Positions 18,206 through 27,308 of a stretch of DNA of 64,000 bases are shown here, piece after piece. The notes beneath the pieces are model-generated. The model worked only from the letters and a program-made list of their open reading frames with translations. It did not search any database and had not been told where the DNA came from. The stretch is from Leptofilum sp041748655 (GTDB taxonomy: Bacteria; Chloroflexota; Anaerolineae; Promineifilales; Promineifilaceae): assembly GCA_041748655.1 (NCBI GenBank), contig JBGTCV010000071.1:79707-143706 (forward strand), in the 5' to 3' direction. Each line of letters begins with the position of its first letter. Positions within the stretch are counted from its first letter, which is position 1. A program made the translations under genes and the position numbers.

Positions 18206-19645
18206 ATGTTAAAAAAAATGCTTACTTATTGGATGTTATTGCTGGCCCTGGCGATGATGCTTGTCGCCTGTGGCGGTGGTGATGCTGCTGATGAGCCTGC
18301 CGATACGGCCGACACGGCAGACACAACGGCCGTTACCGATGAACCCGCCGATGAACCTATGGCAGAAGATACCCCTGCCGAAGTCATTACCCTGGAGTTC
18401 TGGCACGCCATGGGCGCTGAACTGGGTGAAGTAACCGATGGTCTCGTGGATCGCTTCAACGCCAGCCAGGATGCTATTTTCGTCAACTCCACCTACCAGG
18501 GCACCTACGACGATACCTACAACGCCCTGTTAGCCGCCTTTGAAACCGGCACCGCTCCCAACATCGTACAAAACTTCGATCTCGCTTCCCAAACGATGAT
18601 CGACACCGGGCGGCTCATTCCCGCCCACGAGTTGATGGCTGCTGATGGCTATGACGCCAGCATCTTCGTGCCCGCCGTCAGTGATTATTACGGCGACGGT
18701 ACCGGTATGGTGGCCATGGCCTTCAACAGCTCCACGCCCATCCTGTTCTACAACAAAGATATGTTTGCTGAAGCAGGCGTTGAACCGCCCGCCGAAGGAA
18801 CCAGCTGGAGCACCTCAGAAATGCTGGCCGTTTGTGACGCCATTCAGGAAAGCGGTGTGACCCAATACTGCTTTGCTCTGGGCCAGGTTGGCTGGTATTT
18901 CGAGCAGATTTTGGCCAACAGCGGTGGTTTGTACTACAACAACAATAACGGCCGTACTGGCCGCGCCACCGAAGTTGCCTTCAATCAAGGCGTTGGCGTA
19001 GAAGTTTTCGACTTCCTCACCGGGCTGGTAGCCAATGGCCACTCACCCAACCTGGGTAACACCTGGACCGACACCGATGCTGTCTTCCTGGCTGGTGAAG
19101 CCGCCATGATGTTCGACTCCACTGCCGGAACCCGTGGTCTGCAAGACAGCGCTGATTTTGAAGTGGGTACCATGTTCATTCCCTACGCCGACAGCGCTGG
19201 CGACCGGAATGGCGTGATCATTGGTGGGGCGGCCCTCTGGCTTCTCGACTCGGGCGATGCTGCCAAGAATGCCGCCGCCTGGCAGTTCATGAAGTTCATG
19301 GCTGAAGAAGCTCAACAGGTAGATTGGCACACCGGCACCGGCTACTTCCCCGTCCGCACCGACATCAGCGGCAACGCCGACCTGGTATCTTTCTGGAACG
19401 AAAACCCGAACTTTGTGACGGCGATCAACCAGCTTGGCACCACCAAAACAGTCCTGGATGATGGCAGTACCAACTACGCCGTGTTGGGTGGCCGTGCGGG
19501 ACCAGGGCCTGCGGTCCGTCGTGCCATTGTGGAAGCGTACAGCTCCGTGCTGGATGACGGCCTGACAGCGCAAGAAGCGCTCGACATCGCCGCCACTAAA
19601 GCCAACCAGGAACTGGCCGACTACAACGAATTCTTCAACGAATAA
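18206..19645 (+). CDS. ugpB: Glycerol-3-phosphate/glycerophosphodiester-type ABC receptor lipoprotein (UgpB-like)
   Basis: This protein has 479 residues. A lipoprotein signal ends at LALAMMLVAC, with an acidic Ala/Thr/Asp-rich linker after the Cys. Segments closely parallel E. coli UgpB as I remember it: LEFWHAMGAELGEVTDGLVDRFN-type opening (split here), FVPAVSDYYGD, FNSSTPILFYNKDMF and IIGGAALWL. That makes glycerol-3-phosphate or glycerophosphodiester the likely ligand class. GGAGG precedes the ATG. A strong terminator follows, so the diesterase gene downstream is probably transcribed separately or by read-through. Confidence 0.88.
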   Translation: MLKKMLTYWMLLLALAMMLVACGGGDAADEPADTADTADTTAVTDEPADEPMAEDTPAEVITLEFWHAMGAELGEVTDGLVDRFNASQDAIFVNSTYQGTYDDTYNALLAAFETGTAPNIVQNFDLASQTMIDTGRLIPAHELMAADGYDASIFVPAVSDYYGDGTGMVAMAFNSSTPILFYNKDMFAEAGVEPPAEGTSWSTSEMLAVCDAIQESGVTQYCFALGQVGWYFEQILANSGGLYYNNNNGRTGRATEVAFNQGVGVEVFDFLTGLVANGHSPNLGNTWTDTDAVFLAGEAAMMFDSTAGTRGLQDSADFEVGTMFIPYADSAGDRNGVIIGGAALWLLDSGDAAKNAAAWQFMKFMAEEAQQVDWHTGTGYFPVRTDISGNADLVSFWNENPNFVTAINQLGTTKTVLDDGSTNYAVLGGRAGPGPAVRRAIVEAYSSVLDDGLTAQEALDIAATKANQELADYNEFFNE

Positions 19646-19662
19646 TCACCCGGTTTTAGTCT

Positions 19663-19705
19663 AAAAAGGCTGCCAGATCGCTCCGATCTGGCAGCCTTTC
19701 TTTTT
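19663..19705 (+). terminator. Intrinsic terminator after the receptor gene
   Basis: A 16-bp perfect stem, AAAGGCTGCCAGATCG with 19684-19699, ends in a run of T. It closes the kinase-permease-receptor operon. Confidence 0.9.
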
Positions 19706-19774
19706 CGTTCCAAACCTTGCTTTTGTATGTGAAGCAGGTTCGTGGGTCTGTTTCCAGACACAGCCTGATCATAG

Positions 19775-19794
19775 CCTGGGGATTTATCCCCAGG
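19775..19794. repeat. Small palindrome before the diesterase gene
   Basis: CCTGGGGATTTATCCCCAGG is a perfect hairpin 21 bp upstream of the diesterase start. It could block or regulate translation; no more can be said. Confidence 0.4.
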
Positions 19795-19815
19795 TGATCT
19801 GATTGAGTGGTTTGA

Positions 19816-20865
19816 ATGGTTAGACAATGCCTGCAATGGCTAAGACGTCTTATTTTATTTTTGCCGCCGCTTTTTCTTTTGGCTTGTGGGTCGGCCAGCC
19901 AGATGGAACGGTCAGAAGCGATGCCTGTTAACCTGATGAATTTTGAATTTATTGGTACTGCAAACCTGCCAGCCGGTTTTGATGCCGAAGGGCATCGCGG
20001 CGCGCGGGGTCTACTGCCGGAGAACACCTTGCCAGCCTTTGAGGCCGCGCTCGATTTGGGCGTGACCACGCTGGAGCTGGATTTGCACTTTACCCAGGAT
20101 GGTGAAGTGGTGGTCTGGCACGACCCCATCATCGACGGCAGCAAATGCCGCCTGCCGGAAAACCCCACCGATCCTGAAGCGCCCGATCCGCGAAATCCGC
20201 TGCGGCGCATCTTTATCAGCCAGCAGCCGTTAACGGTGGTACAATCATATCACTGTGATTTGAACCCGGAGGCGGCTCGTTTTCCCAGCCAAACCGCCCA
20301 TATCATGCCCCTCGCGGGCAGCGACTACCGCATCATCACCCTGAACGAGCTGTTTGATTTTGTAGCGCTGTATGCTAATTCTGAGCTAAAAACGGCAGCC
20401 CAACGCCGCAACGCCGCTGCCGTGCAGTTCAACATCGAAACGAAGCGGGTACCAGACCAGCCGGAAAATATAGACGATGGCTTTACCGGCGCTGAAGCGG
20501 GACCATTTGAACGGACAATTTTGGCGATTGTAAACGGCCGTTCCCTTACCCCCCGCGTCATCATTCAAAGCTTCGACCACCGCTCCCTGCGCACCATCCG
20601 CGAACTGGACGGCAACATTCGCCTGGCTGCCCTCACTACCGGCGGCGAAGCCAAATTGGCAGTATACGCCGCCTACCAGTTCAACATCTGGTCCCCTAAC
20701 CAGCGGGACGTAACGGCCGAACTGATCGCCGACGCCCACGAAGAGGGGCTGCAAGTCATTCCCTGGACCGTCAATGAGACCAACGACATGCAGAAGTTGA
20801 TCGATTGGGGCGTTGATGGCATCATAACAGACTACCCGGATCGATTGCTGCGCATTCGTTCGTAA
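19816..20865 (+). CDS. Exported glycerophosphodiester phosphodiesterase (GDPD) lipoprotein
   Basis: This protein has 349 residues. A lipoprotein signal (LFLPPLFLLAC, Cys near residue 25) is followed by a GDPD TIM-barrel: the catalytic GHRGARGLLPENTLPAF motif (HR...E.N), then ELDLHFTQDGEVVVWHD with metal ligands and the second catalytic His, and WTVNETNDMQKLIDWGVDGIITDYP at the end. It hydrolyses glycerophosphodiesters outside the membrane to glycerol-3-phosphate and an alcohol. The upstream UgpABE-like importer could then take up the product, so gene order and biochemistry agree. Confidence 0.92.
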   Translation: MVRQCLQWLRRLILFLPPLFLLACGSASQMERSEAMPVNLMNFEFIGTANLPAGFDAEGHRGARGLLPENTLPAFEAALDLGVTTLELDLHFTQDGEVVVWHDPIIDGSKCRLPENPTDPEAPDPRNPLRRIFISQQPLTVVQSYHCDLNPEAARFPSQTAHIMPLAGSDYRIITLNELFDFVALYANSELKTAAQRRNAAAVQFNIETKRVPDQPENIDDGFTGAEAGPFERTILAIVNGRSLTPRVIIQSFDHRSLRTIRELDGNIRLAALTTGGEAKLAVYAAYQFNIWSPNQRDVTAELIADAHEEGLQVIPWTVNETNDMQKLIDWGVDGIITDYPDRLLRIRS

Positions 20866-20869
20866 ATGC

Positions 20870-20902
20870 AGATTGGTCCAATCTCTGAGATTGGACCAAT
20901 CT
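20870..20902. repeat. Perfect palindrome, AGATTGGnCCAATCT family
   Basis: Two 16-bp arms around a single T (AGATTGGTCCAATCTC and complement) lie between the diesterase and the large lipoprotein gene. It is a probable terminator or processing hairpin. It shares its core word with 26654-26686 and 49515-49573. Confidence 0.75.
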
Positions 20903-20915
20903 TACCAAATGCAAG

Positions 20916-23900
20916 ATGAACAAATTTATGCCCCAGAAAAATCGAATACAAGCCCTTAGAGCCTCTCTGCGAACCTCTGCACGTCCTCTGTGTATCTCTG
21001 TGTTCCTGTTTTTTCTTTTCATTCTTGCCGCCTGCCGACCCACGTCAGAACCTGAACAAACCCTACAAACCCGCCAGTTTGCCAGCGGCCTGCTGAACCC
21101 CGCCGGTCTGGCTGAGCTGCCCAACGGCGCTATCCTCGTCGCCGAAGAAGGCACCGGCAAAAACGATTTTTCCGCAGGCGTCTCCATGATTACCCCGGAT
21201 GGCCAGGTCGGCCGTTTGATTAGCGGCCTGCCCAGCGGGCGCGACTCCGGCGATTTGTCCGGGGTGCCCTTTGTGAAATTGTCTCCAGACGGCCGTTTCC
21301 TCTACACATCCCACTTCAACCTCGGCCACCTCTACACCCTGCCCACGCCAGACGGCGCTGCCCTGCCCGCCCAACCCTTCACCGCCGACGACCTGGGCCA
21401 CCAGATGCTGCCCCTCAACAACGTCCAGCTCATCAATCCGTTCGACATGACCTTCGACGCCAACGGGGTGCCCGTCGTCAGCGACGCCAGCGGCAACGGC
21501 GTGGCCAAACAGACCGAAGACGGCGCTACCCGCTTCTTCCACCGCTTCTCGTCCATCCGCATTGAAAACGGCAGCATCGACCCCGTGCCCACCGGCATCG
21601 AGCGCATTGGCCGTGAATATTATGTGACGCTCCTGGGGGGCTGCCCTTACCCGGCAGGCGCGGGGCGTTTGGTAGCCATCGACGAAGATCGCAGCGAGCG
21701 CATTGTCACCGACGGCCTGAATATGCCCATCGACGTGGCGCGGGGGCCAGACGGCACCATCTGGCTGCTGGAATTTGCCCTGTTTCGCCCCGACGCCTCC
21801 TGCTTCAGCGGCATGGGGTACCAGGCCAACAGCGGCCGCCTCAGCCGCGTTTTTGCCGATGGCTCCACCGAATTGGTGCTGGAGGGGCTGAACTTCCCGA
21901 CCTCGGTGCTGCCCCGCGCCGATGGCTCATTGCTCATCAGCCAGGTGTTTGAGGGCAACATTGTGGAGGTGTATTGGGGTGAACCAGCGCCGGAAAGCCT
22001 GTCTGCACCGGTTGAGGCAGCTGCTGTTGCCACCACCCGCCACTCTTTCGACGACCTGGACGCCATTTTGCAAACCGTCATTGCCCGGCAGGGATTACGG
22101 CCGTATCCCAGCCTCACCGTCCCCGAAGATGATCCCGACCTGGTCCAGCTTGGCCAGCAGCTCTTTTTTGACCCCGTACTGTCCGGCGACCAAAACATCA
22201 GCTGCGCCACCTGCCACCATCCCGCCCTGGCGATGGGGGATGGCCGTGCTCTGCCCATCGGCACCGGTGGGGAAGGGCTGGGGTCCCACCGCGAATTTGT
22301 GGAGACTGTTGTCCTGGGCGGGGAAGCCAACAACGTCACCGTCAACAATCCATTCATCGGCGCGTTTGTGCCGCGCAACTCCCCCACCATTTTGAACAGT
22401 GCCCTGCTGCCCGTGCAGTTTTGGGACGGCCGGGTCGAGGGCTACGCTGGCGCAGTGATCACGCTGGATAGGCAGGTCAACCAGCGCCAGCTCACCGATG
22501 CGCTGGCGGTGCAGGCGATGTTCCCCGTCACCAGCCTGCACGAGATGGCCGGGGCCACGCTGGGCCATCTGCCACCCGAAGCGATTCGGCGGGAGTTGAT
22601 GACCCGGCTGCACCAGATTCCGGGCTACACCGAGCAGTTTGAAGCGCTTTTTGGCACCACCACGCCCGATATTACGGCCGTTGTCTTCGCCCTGGCCGCT
22701 TTTGAACGTCAATTTATCATGACCGCCGCCCCCTGGGACGATTATCTGGCTGGCGATACCGCCGCATTGACCGAGCAGCAAAAGCGGGGGGCGCTGCTTT
22801 TTTATGGGGAGAGCAATACGGCCGTTAACTGCGCCAGCTGCCATGCGGGGGACCTCTTTACCGATTTGCAGTTCCACAACCTGCTGGTGCCCCAGCTGGG
22901 GCCGGGCAAAGGGCAGGGACCAGACGGCCGCGACGATTGGGGCCGCGCCGCAGTCACCTTTGACGCCCGCGACCGCTTCACCTTCCGCACCGCGCCCCTG
23001 CGCAACGTCGCCCTCACCGCCCCTTATTTCCACAGCGGGGCGTACGCGACGCTCAACCAGGTGATTGCCCATCACGCCGACATGCTCAACATGGCCGCCA
23101 ATTTTGACCCCAGCCAACATTTGCCACCCGCCTTTTACAGCAGCGTACGGCCGTATAACCCCATCGACCAGCTCACTACCGCCGCCCCGGAACTGATCAA
23201 CGGCCTGCCGCTCACCGACCAGGAAATCGCGGATCTGGTCGCCTTTTTGCAGGCGCTCACCGACCCGGCAGCGGCCGATTTGGCTCATTTTGTGCCGGAG
23301 GCGGTGCCCAGCGGCTTCTCGCTCGACCCGGTGCCAACTGGTTTGACGGTTCCCTCCGGGGTGGAAGATCGCAGTGAAACGGCCGCTGCCGACACCAGCC
23401 CCGATTCCGCCGAAATCACCTCGCTCCAATTCAAAAACGTGGCGGCAGAGGTCGGGCTGGATTTCCAGCACGGCGCATTCCGCACCGCCCTCTTTGCCGA
23501 TCCGGCGGCGATGATGGGCGCTGGGCTTTGCTGGATCGATTACGACCAGGATGGCTGGCTTGATTTGTACCTTGTGAACAGCCACGCCGAAGCGGAAGTG
23601 GCTTACTGGCAGCAAAACGGCGGCCTGCCCACCAACGCCCTCTTCCGCAATCAGCAGGGGCAGTTCAGCAACGTGACCGACGAAAGCGGCACCGGCCTCG
23701 CCATTCGTGGCAACGGCTGCATTGCCGCCGACTTCAATATGGACGGCTGGCCCGATCTGTACATCACCGCCGACGGGCCAAACAAGCTGCTCTGGAACCA
23801 AGGGGATGGCACCTTTGTCGAAGGGGCCACCGCCGCTGGCGTGGCTGCGCCAGAGTGGAACAGCGCCGCCGCCGTGGCCGATCTCAACGGCGACGGCTGG

Positions 23901-24971
23901 CCCGATCTGTTCGTGGCTGCCTACATCGACCTGAATCACAAAATTCCTCATCCCAGCGGGGCGTTTCCGCAGGATTATTACGGCCTGCCAGACCGGATGT
24001 ACCTCAACAACGGCGACGGCACTTTCCGCGATGTGACCGAGGCGGTGGGGCTGGCGCGGGAAGAGCGCGGTCTGGGGGCTATCTTTAGCGATCTGGACAA
24101 CGACGGCCGTTTTGAGCTGTACGTTGCCAACGACGGCCAACCCAACCGGCTGTATACGGCCGTTCCCGACAGCAGCGAGATCGGCTTCCACTTTGTCGAT
24201 TTGAGCCTCAGCGCCGACATTGGCGACTCTGGTAGCGGCATGGGGGTGGCGGGCGGCGATTATGATGGCGACGGCCGTTTTGACCTGTTCGTAACCAATT
24301 GGGAAGCGGAGCTGAACGCCCTCTATCGCAACGAGATTGACGAGCGGGGCGAGCTGGTGTTCCGCTACAGCACCTATCGCATCGGCATCAGCGGCCTGGG
24401 CAACAACATGACCGGCTGGGGCACCCATTTTGCCGATTTTGACCACGATGGCGATATGGATTTGGTGACGGTAAACGGCCGTGTGCCCATCTCCAACTTT
24501 GCCACTGATGCCGAACTGGTGCGCTTCTACGGCAACATGCAGCAGGAAGGTAAGCCAGGCCAGTTCCGCGAATGGACCCGCCAGGTGGGGCTGCATGAGG
24601 ACGGCGTCGGGCCACTGCTGGCGCGGGGCAGCGCCGTAGCCGACTACGACAACGACGGTGATTTGGACATTGCCATCAACACGATTGGCGGCGGTGTGGC
24701 GCTGCTGCAAAACAGCGGCGCGGCGGGTAACTGGCTGCAAGTTCAGCTGCCCGGCTTTTATCCCGGCGCTGTGGTAGAGGTGGTGCTGCCAGACGGCCGT
24801 TCCATCCTGCGTGAATGGCTGGTGGGCAGCAGCTACCTGGCTTCGGAAGATCCTCGGCTGCACGTGGGGCTGGGCAATTTTAACGAGGCGGCGCTGGTGC
24901 GGGTGACGTGGGGAGATACGGTTTGGGAAGAAACGGCCGTACCCGCCAATCAGCTGCTCATCCTTCCCTGA
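20916..24971 (+). CDS. Three-module lipoprotein: beta-propeller, dihaem cytochrome c peroxidase/MauG-like, VCBS/UnbV
   Basis: This protein has 1351 residues. A signal with lipobox (FILAAC, Cys near 40) leads to an NHL/ScyD-like propeller (about 55-360). A dihaem peroxidase domain follows (about 400-790) with two CxxCH haem sites, CATCH (430-434) and CASCH (639-643). A C-terminal region (about 836-1351) has at least seven DxDxDGxxD-type calcium-binding VCBS repeats (for example DYDQDGWLDLYLV, DYDGDGRFDLFVT) and a final UnbV/ASPIC domain. Each module is known separately; I do not know this order as a common fusion. It should act on the outer face, perhaps as an electron-transfer or oxidative enzyme coupled to binding domains. 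The N-terminal coding DNA overlaps an intergenic-type repeat. Confidence 0.88.
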   Translation: MNKFMPQKNRIQALRASLRTSARPLCISVFLFFLFILAACRPTSEPEQTLQTRQFASGLLNPAGLAELPNGAILVAEEGTGKNDFSAGVSMITPDGQVGRLISGLPSGRDSGDLSGVPFVKLSPDGRFLYTSHFNLGHLYTLPTPDGAALPAQPFTADDLGHQMLPLNNVQLINPFDMTFDANGVPVVSDASGNGVAKQTEDGATRFFHRFSSIRIENGSIDPVPTGIERIGREYYVTLLGGCPYPAGAGRLVAIDEDRSERIVTDGLNMPIDVARGPDGTIWLLEFALFRPDASCFSGMGYQANSGRLSRVFADGSTELVLEGLNFPTSVLPRADGSLLISQVFEGNIVEVYWGEPAPESLSAPVEAAAVATTRHSFDDLDAILQTVIARQGLRPYPSLTVPEDDPDLVQLGQQLFFDPVLSGDQNISCATCHHPALAMGDGRALPIGTGGEGLGSHREFVETVVLGGEANNVTVNNPFIGAFVPRNSPTILNSALLPVQFWDGRVEGYAGAVITLDRQVNQRQLTDALAVQAMFPVTSLHEMAGATLGHLPPEAIRRELMTRLHQIPGYTEQFEALFGTTTPDITAVVFALAAFERQFIMTAAPWDDYLAGDTAALTEQQKRGALLFYGESNTAVNCASCHAGDLFTDLQFHNLLVPQLGPGKGQGPDGRDDWGRAAVTFDARDRFTFRTAPLRNVALTAPYFHSGAYATLNQVIAHHADMLNMAANFDPSQHLPPAFYSSVRPYNPIDQLTTAAPELINGLPLTDQEIADLVAFLQALTDPAAADLAHFVPEAVPSGFSLDPVPTGLTVPSGVEDRSETAAADTSPDSAEITSLQFKNVAAEVGLDFQHGAFRTALFADPAAMMGAGLCWIDYDQDGWLDLYLVNSHAEAEVAYWQQNGGLPTNALFRNQQGQFSNVTDESGTGLAIRGNGCIAADFNMDGWPDLYITADGPNKLLWNQGDGTFVEGATAAGVAAPEWNSAAAVADLNGDGWPDLFVAAYIDLNHKIPHPSGAFPQDYYGLPDRMYLNNGDGTFRDVTEAVGLAREERGLGAIFSDLDNDGRFELYVANDGQPNRLYTAVPDSSEIGFHFVDLSLSADIGDSGSGMGVAGGDYDGDGRFDLFVTNWEAELNALYRNEIDERGELVFRYSTYRIGISGLGNNMTGWGTHFADFDHDGDMDLVTVNGRVPISNFATDAELVRFYGNMQQEGKPGQFREWTRQVGLHEDGVGPLLARGSAVADYDNDGDLDIAINTIGGGVALLQNSGAAGNWLQVQLPGFYPGAVVEVVLPDGRSILREWLVGSSYLASEDPRLHVGLGNFNEAALVRVTWGDTVWEETAVPANQLLILP

Positions 24972-25067
24972 TTTTCTTCAACAGCTTCAAATTCCCAACG
25001 AAACGAGGCAAAGATGGATAGAGACACAACCAGCGATCTTTTCGCTTCTCTTATGAACATGAAAAAA

Positions 25068-25114
25068 TGAGAAATGAGATTGGAGATTAGCTCAATCTCC
25101 AATCTCATTTCTCA
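25068..25114. repeat. Perfect 21-bp-arm palindrome
   Basis: TGAGAAATGAGATTGGAGAT plus T is exactly complementary to 25094-25114 around a 5-nt loop. It ends 11 bp before the next start codon, so it could sequester the ribosome site of that gene or act as a terminator. Confidence 0.75.
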
Positions 25115-25125
25115 GGGACAACCTT

Positions 25126-26640
25126 ATGCTAGAAACCATCCAACAAGCCGTTAAGCACCACGACCAATACCAGATTGAAATCAAGCTGGATTACGAACTG
25201 CACGCCGACCAAAAAACGCGCTATCAGATTGCCACCTACTTTTTTGTGCCGCAAAGTTTAGGCCTTACGCCGCAAAGCTATCCCAGGCATTACTTCTACC
25301 AGGATATACAAAGCCACATTCGCCTGAAAACGCCCAGCCTGAACCTGCGCGAGTTTACGAATGGTGAACGCTCCCCACTGCCCAAAATCGAGAGTCTGGT
25401 GCGCGGCAGCCGCTGGCTGGGTGATCCCGCCTGCCATGAGCAAATTGTGACGCAGATGAAGCTGCTCAGCGCCATGCTTAAAAGCGCCCTGCGTGAGCAC
25501 TTTATTCTGATCGAGCGGCGCGTGGCCGAGGTGCAGGCAACGCCGCACGGCAAAACCCATTACCTGGTCCACAATCTGGTGGATGAGTTCATCACAGAAA
25601 CCACGCGCGTAACAAACCGTTTTCGCGCTTTGCTGGCCGATTTTAACCTGCCCAACGTGCCACCCGGCGTATTTACCGCGTTCATGTTTACGGATGAATC
25701 GCTCAGTATTTTAATTGAGGAGAGCGCCGTGGAGATGTTCCAGATTGTGGAGGAATACTTGAAGAAGACCAATCGGGAAGATTACAAACACGCGCTGAGC
25801 GAACTGACGGCCCGTGAGACGAAATATCGCAAAACACGGGGATACGAGTCGATTTTGGTGCCGGGCAGCGACAATGAAACATTTTTGTACCGTGCTTCCA
25901 TTTTGAAAAAGTATGCCTCCAGCGTTCTCTTTTTGAACATAGAGGTGCAGCCAGATGGCAAATATTGGGAGCAGCTGGTTTTGTCGTTTGCGGCGGGGCT
26001 GGCGATGATTTTTGCAACGGCCGTTGCCTTCTACTTCCAATACCGCTATGGCGATTTTACCCTGCCATTTTTTATCGCGTTGGTTATTGGCTACATGTTT
26101 AAAGATCGCATCAAAGAGGCGAGCCGTCTTGTTTTTGCCCGCCACCTGGAAAAATATCTATTCGACCGCCGCATTACCATCCGCACCCAGGATGGACGGC
26201 ACCGACTGGGCGTCTTGCGGGAGAAGGTGCGGTTTATAGATGAAAGCGAAGTGCCGCTGTCTGTGATTCGGGAACGGAACCGGGACGACATCACCGAAAT
26301 TTCCAACGAGGGGCGGGGCGAAAGTATTATTTGCTACACCAAGGAGATTGATCTGCATATAAAAGATGCGGAAACAATCCTGCCCGGGTTCCCAGAAATT
26401 ACCGGAGTTAACGACATCTTGCGCTTCGACGTGCGCCATTTTTTGAAAAAAATGGCGGAACCGGTGCAGGAGCGGTTTATCATTGAGCATGGCGAACTGG
26501 TTTCGCTGCTTTGTCACAAGGTGTATCACGTCAATCTGATTTCTCGCTATAAAACGGTGAAGCCCGGCCTTAACAAAGAAAACCGCCACCTGCGCCTGAT
26601 TCTCAATCAGGACGGCATCCGGCGGCTGGAAGAGGTGTAG
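25126..26640 (+). CDS. Unknown protein with two membrane helices
   Basis: I do not recognise this family. It has 504 residues, an almost all-soluble N-terminal part (about 1-280) rich in charged helices, then two adjacent membrane helices (about 286-332: LVLSFAAGLAMIFATAVAFYF and FTLPFFIALVIGYMF). A C-terminal soluble part follows with LRFDVRHFLKKMAEP. The N-terminal words YQIEIKLDYEL and TYFFVPQSLGLTP look conserved but suggest no function to me. It stands alone between two palindromes on the plus strand, so context gives no help. Confidence 0.7.
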   Translation: MLETIQQAVKHHDQYQIEIKLDYELHADQKTRYQIATYFFVPQSLGLTPQSYPRHYFYQDIQSHIRLKTPSLNLREFTNGERSPLPKIESLVRGSRWLGDPACHEQIVTQMKLLSAMLKSALREHFILIERRVAEVQATPHGKTHYLVHNLVDEFITETTRVTNRFRALLADFNLPNVPPGVFTAFMFTDESLSILIEESAVEMFQIVEEYLKKTNREDYKHALSELTARETKYRKTRGYESILVPGSDNETFLYRASILKKYASSVLFLNIEVQPDGKYWEQLVLSFAAGLAMIFATAVAFYFQYRYGDFTLPFFIALVIGYMFKDRIKEASRLVFARHLEKYLFDRRITIRTQDGRHRLGVLREKVRFIDESEVPLSVIRERNRDDITEISNEGRGESIICYTKEIDLHIKDAETILPGFPEITGVNDILRFDVRHFLKKMAEPVQERFIIEHGELVSLLCHKVYHVNLISRYKTVKPGLNKENRHLRLILNQDGIRRLEEV

Positions 26641-26653
26641 GGGCGTCGCGATG

Positions 26654-26686
26654 AGATTGGGCCAATCTTAAAGATTGGCCCAATCT
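26654..26686. repeat. Perfect palindrome overlapping the 3' end of the MOSC gene
   Basis: Arms AGATTGGGCCAATCTT (26654-26669) and its complement (26671-26686) surround a single A. The MOSC gene's last codons (QDWANL) and its TAA stop lie inside the palindrome. Confidence 0.8.
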
Positions 26687-27252
26687 TGAAACAAAGGGGT
26701 CATTTTGGTGATTGGATCACCCAGGCGAATGGCGCCAGACTGAATGATTTTGGCGTTGATTCCCCGCAGATGGTGCAGCTTGCCCTGGGGTGAGTTGACA
26801 AATTTCACGGCGTCCGGGCCAAAGCGGGCTACAAATTTTTGGCAGCCGGTGTGGGGAACGGCCGTTACTTCCACCACCGCCTCGCCAATTTCCAACCTTG
26901 TACCGGGCGGAATGTTCGTCTCACTCAAATCAAAATCGACGTACAGCTGATCCCCGGCCAGGGGCCAACGGTCCCGGCTTTGGGCCATCAGATCGGCGGC
27001 GCGGCTGTTCATCAGGGTGAGCTGCATCTCGGGATGGGCCGAGCCGTCCGGGGTCTTTTTGCTGCCGCGTGCCTGCCAGTTGTCGCCGATAAGACCAACG
27101 GCCGTATCTAACATCCCTTCTAGGATTTGCTCACGCTCGTCGGTAGACGGCCGTCGCACAATCATCTCCAACACCCCACCATCATGGGGTGACTGCCGGA
27201 TGTGGTCCAGACCTGCTTCCAATTCGTCCATCGTTAAATGTTTGATCGTCAT
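26668..27252 (-). CDS. MOSC-domain protein
   Basis: This protein has 194 residues. The MOSC core (about 75-175) shows GTRLEIGEAVVEVTAVPHTGCQ split around the conserved Cys (HTGC), followed by KFVARFG and LRGINAKIIQSG. MOSC proteins carry sulfur for molybdenum-cofactor enzymes or bind Moco in hydroxylamine-reducing proteins. The protein is short, a single domain. GGAG precedes the ATG. It lies 56 bp after the DapF-like gene on the same strand. Confidence 0.85.
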   Translation of the reverse strand: MTIKHLTMDELEAGLDHIRQSPHDGGVLEMIVRRPSTDEREQILEGMLDTAVGLIGDNWQARGSKKTPDGSAHPEMQLTLMNSRAADLMAQSRDRWPLAGDQLYVDFDLSETNIPPGTRLEIGEAVVEVTAVPHTGCQKFVARFGPDAVKFVNSPQGKLHHLRGINAKIIQSGAIRLGDPITKMTPLFQDWANL

Positions 27253-27308
27253 CCGTTTTTCTCCTGAAATAAAAGGAACACAGCGTTACGCAGAGAAACC
27301 ACAAAGAT

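Noticed and set aside
22095..24863. 922-codon open frame antisense to the large lipoprotein gene
   Set aside because: The sense strand has haem motifs, calcium repeats and a signal peptide. The antisense frame is open because of codon composition and has His/Val-rich low-complexity content with no domain.
25014..25070. 18-codon frame (MDRDTTSDLFASLMNMKK) before the unknown membrane-protein gene, ending in the hairpin
   Set aside because: A leader peptide was considered because GAGG precedes it, but a frame this short is expected by chance and no regulatory codons are apparent.
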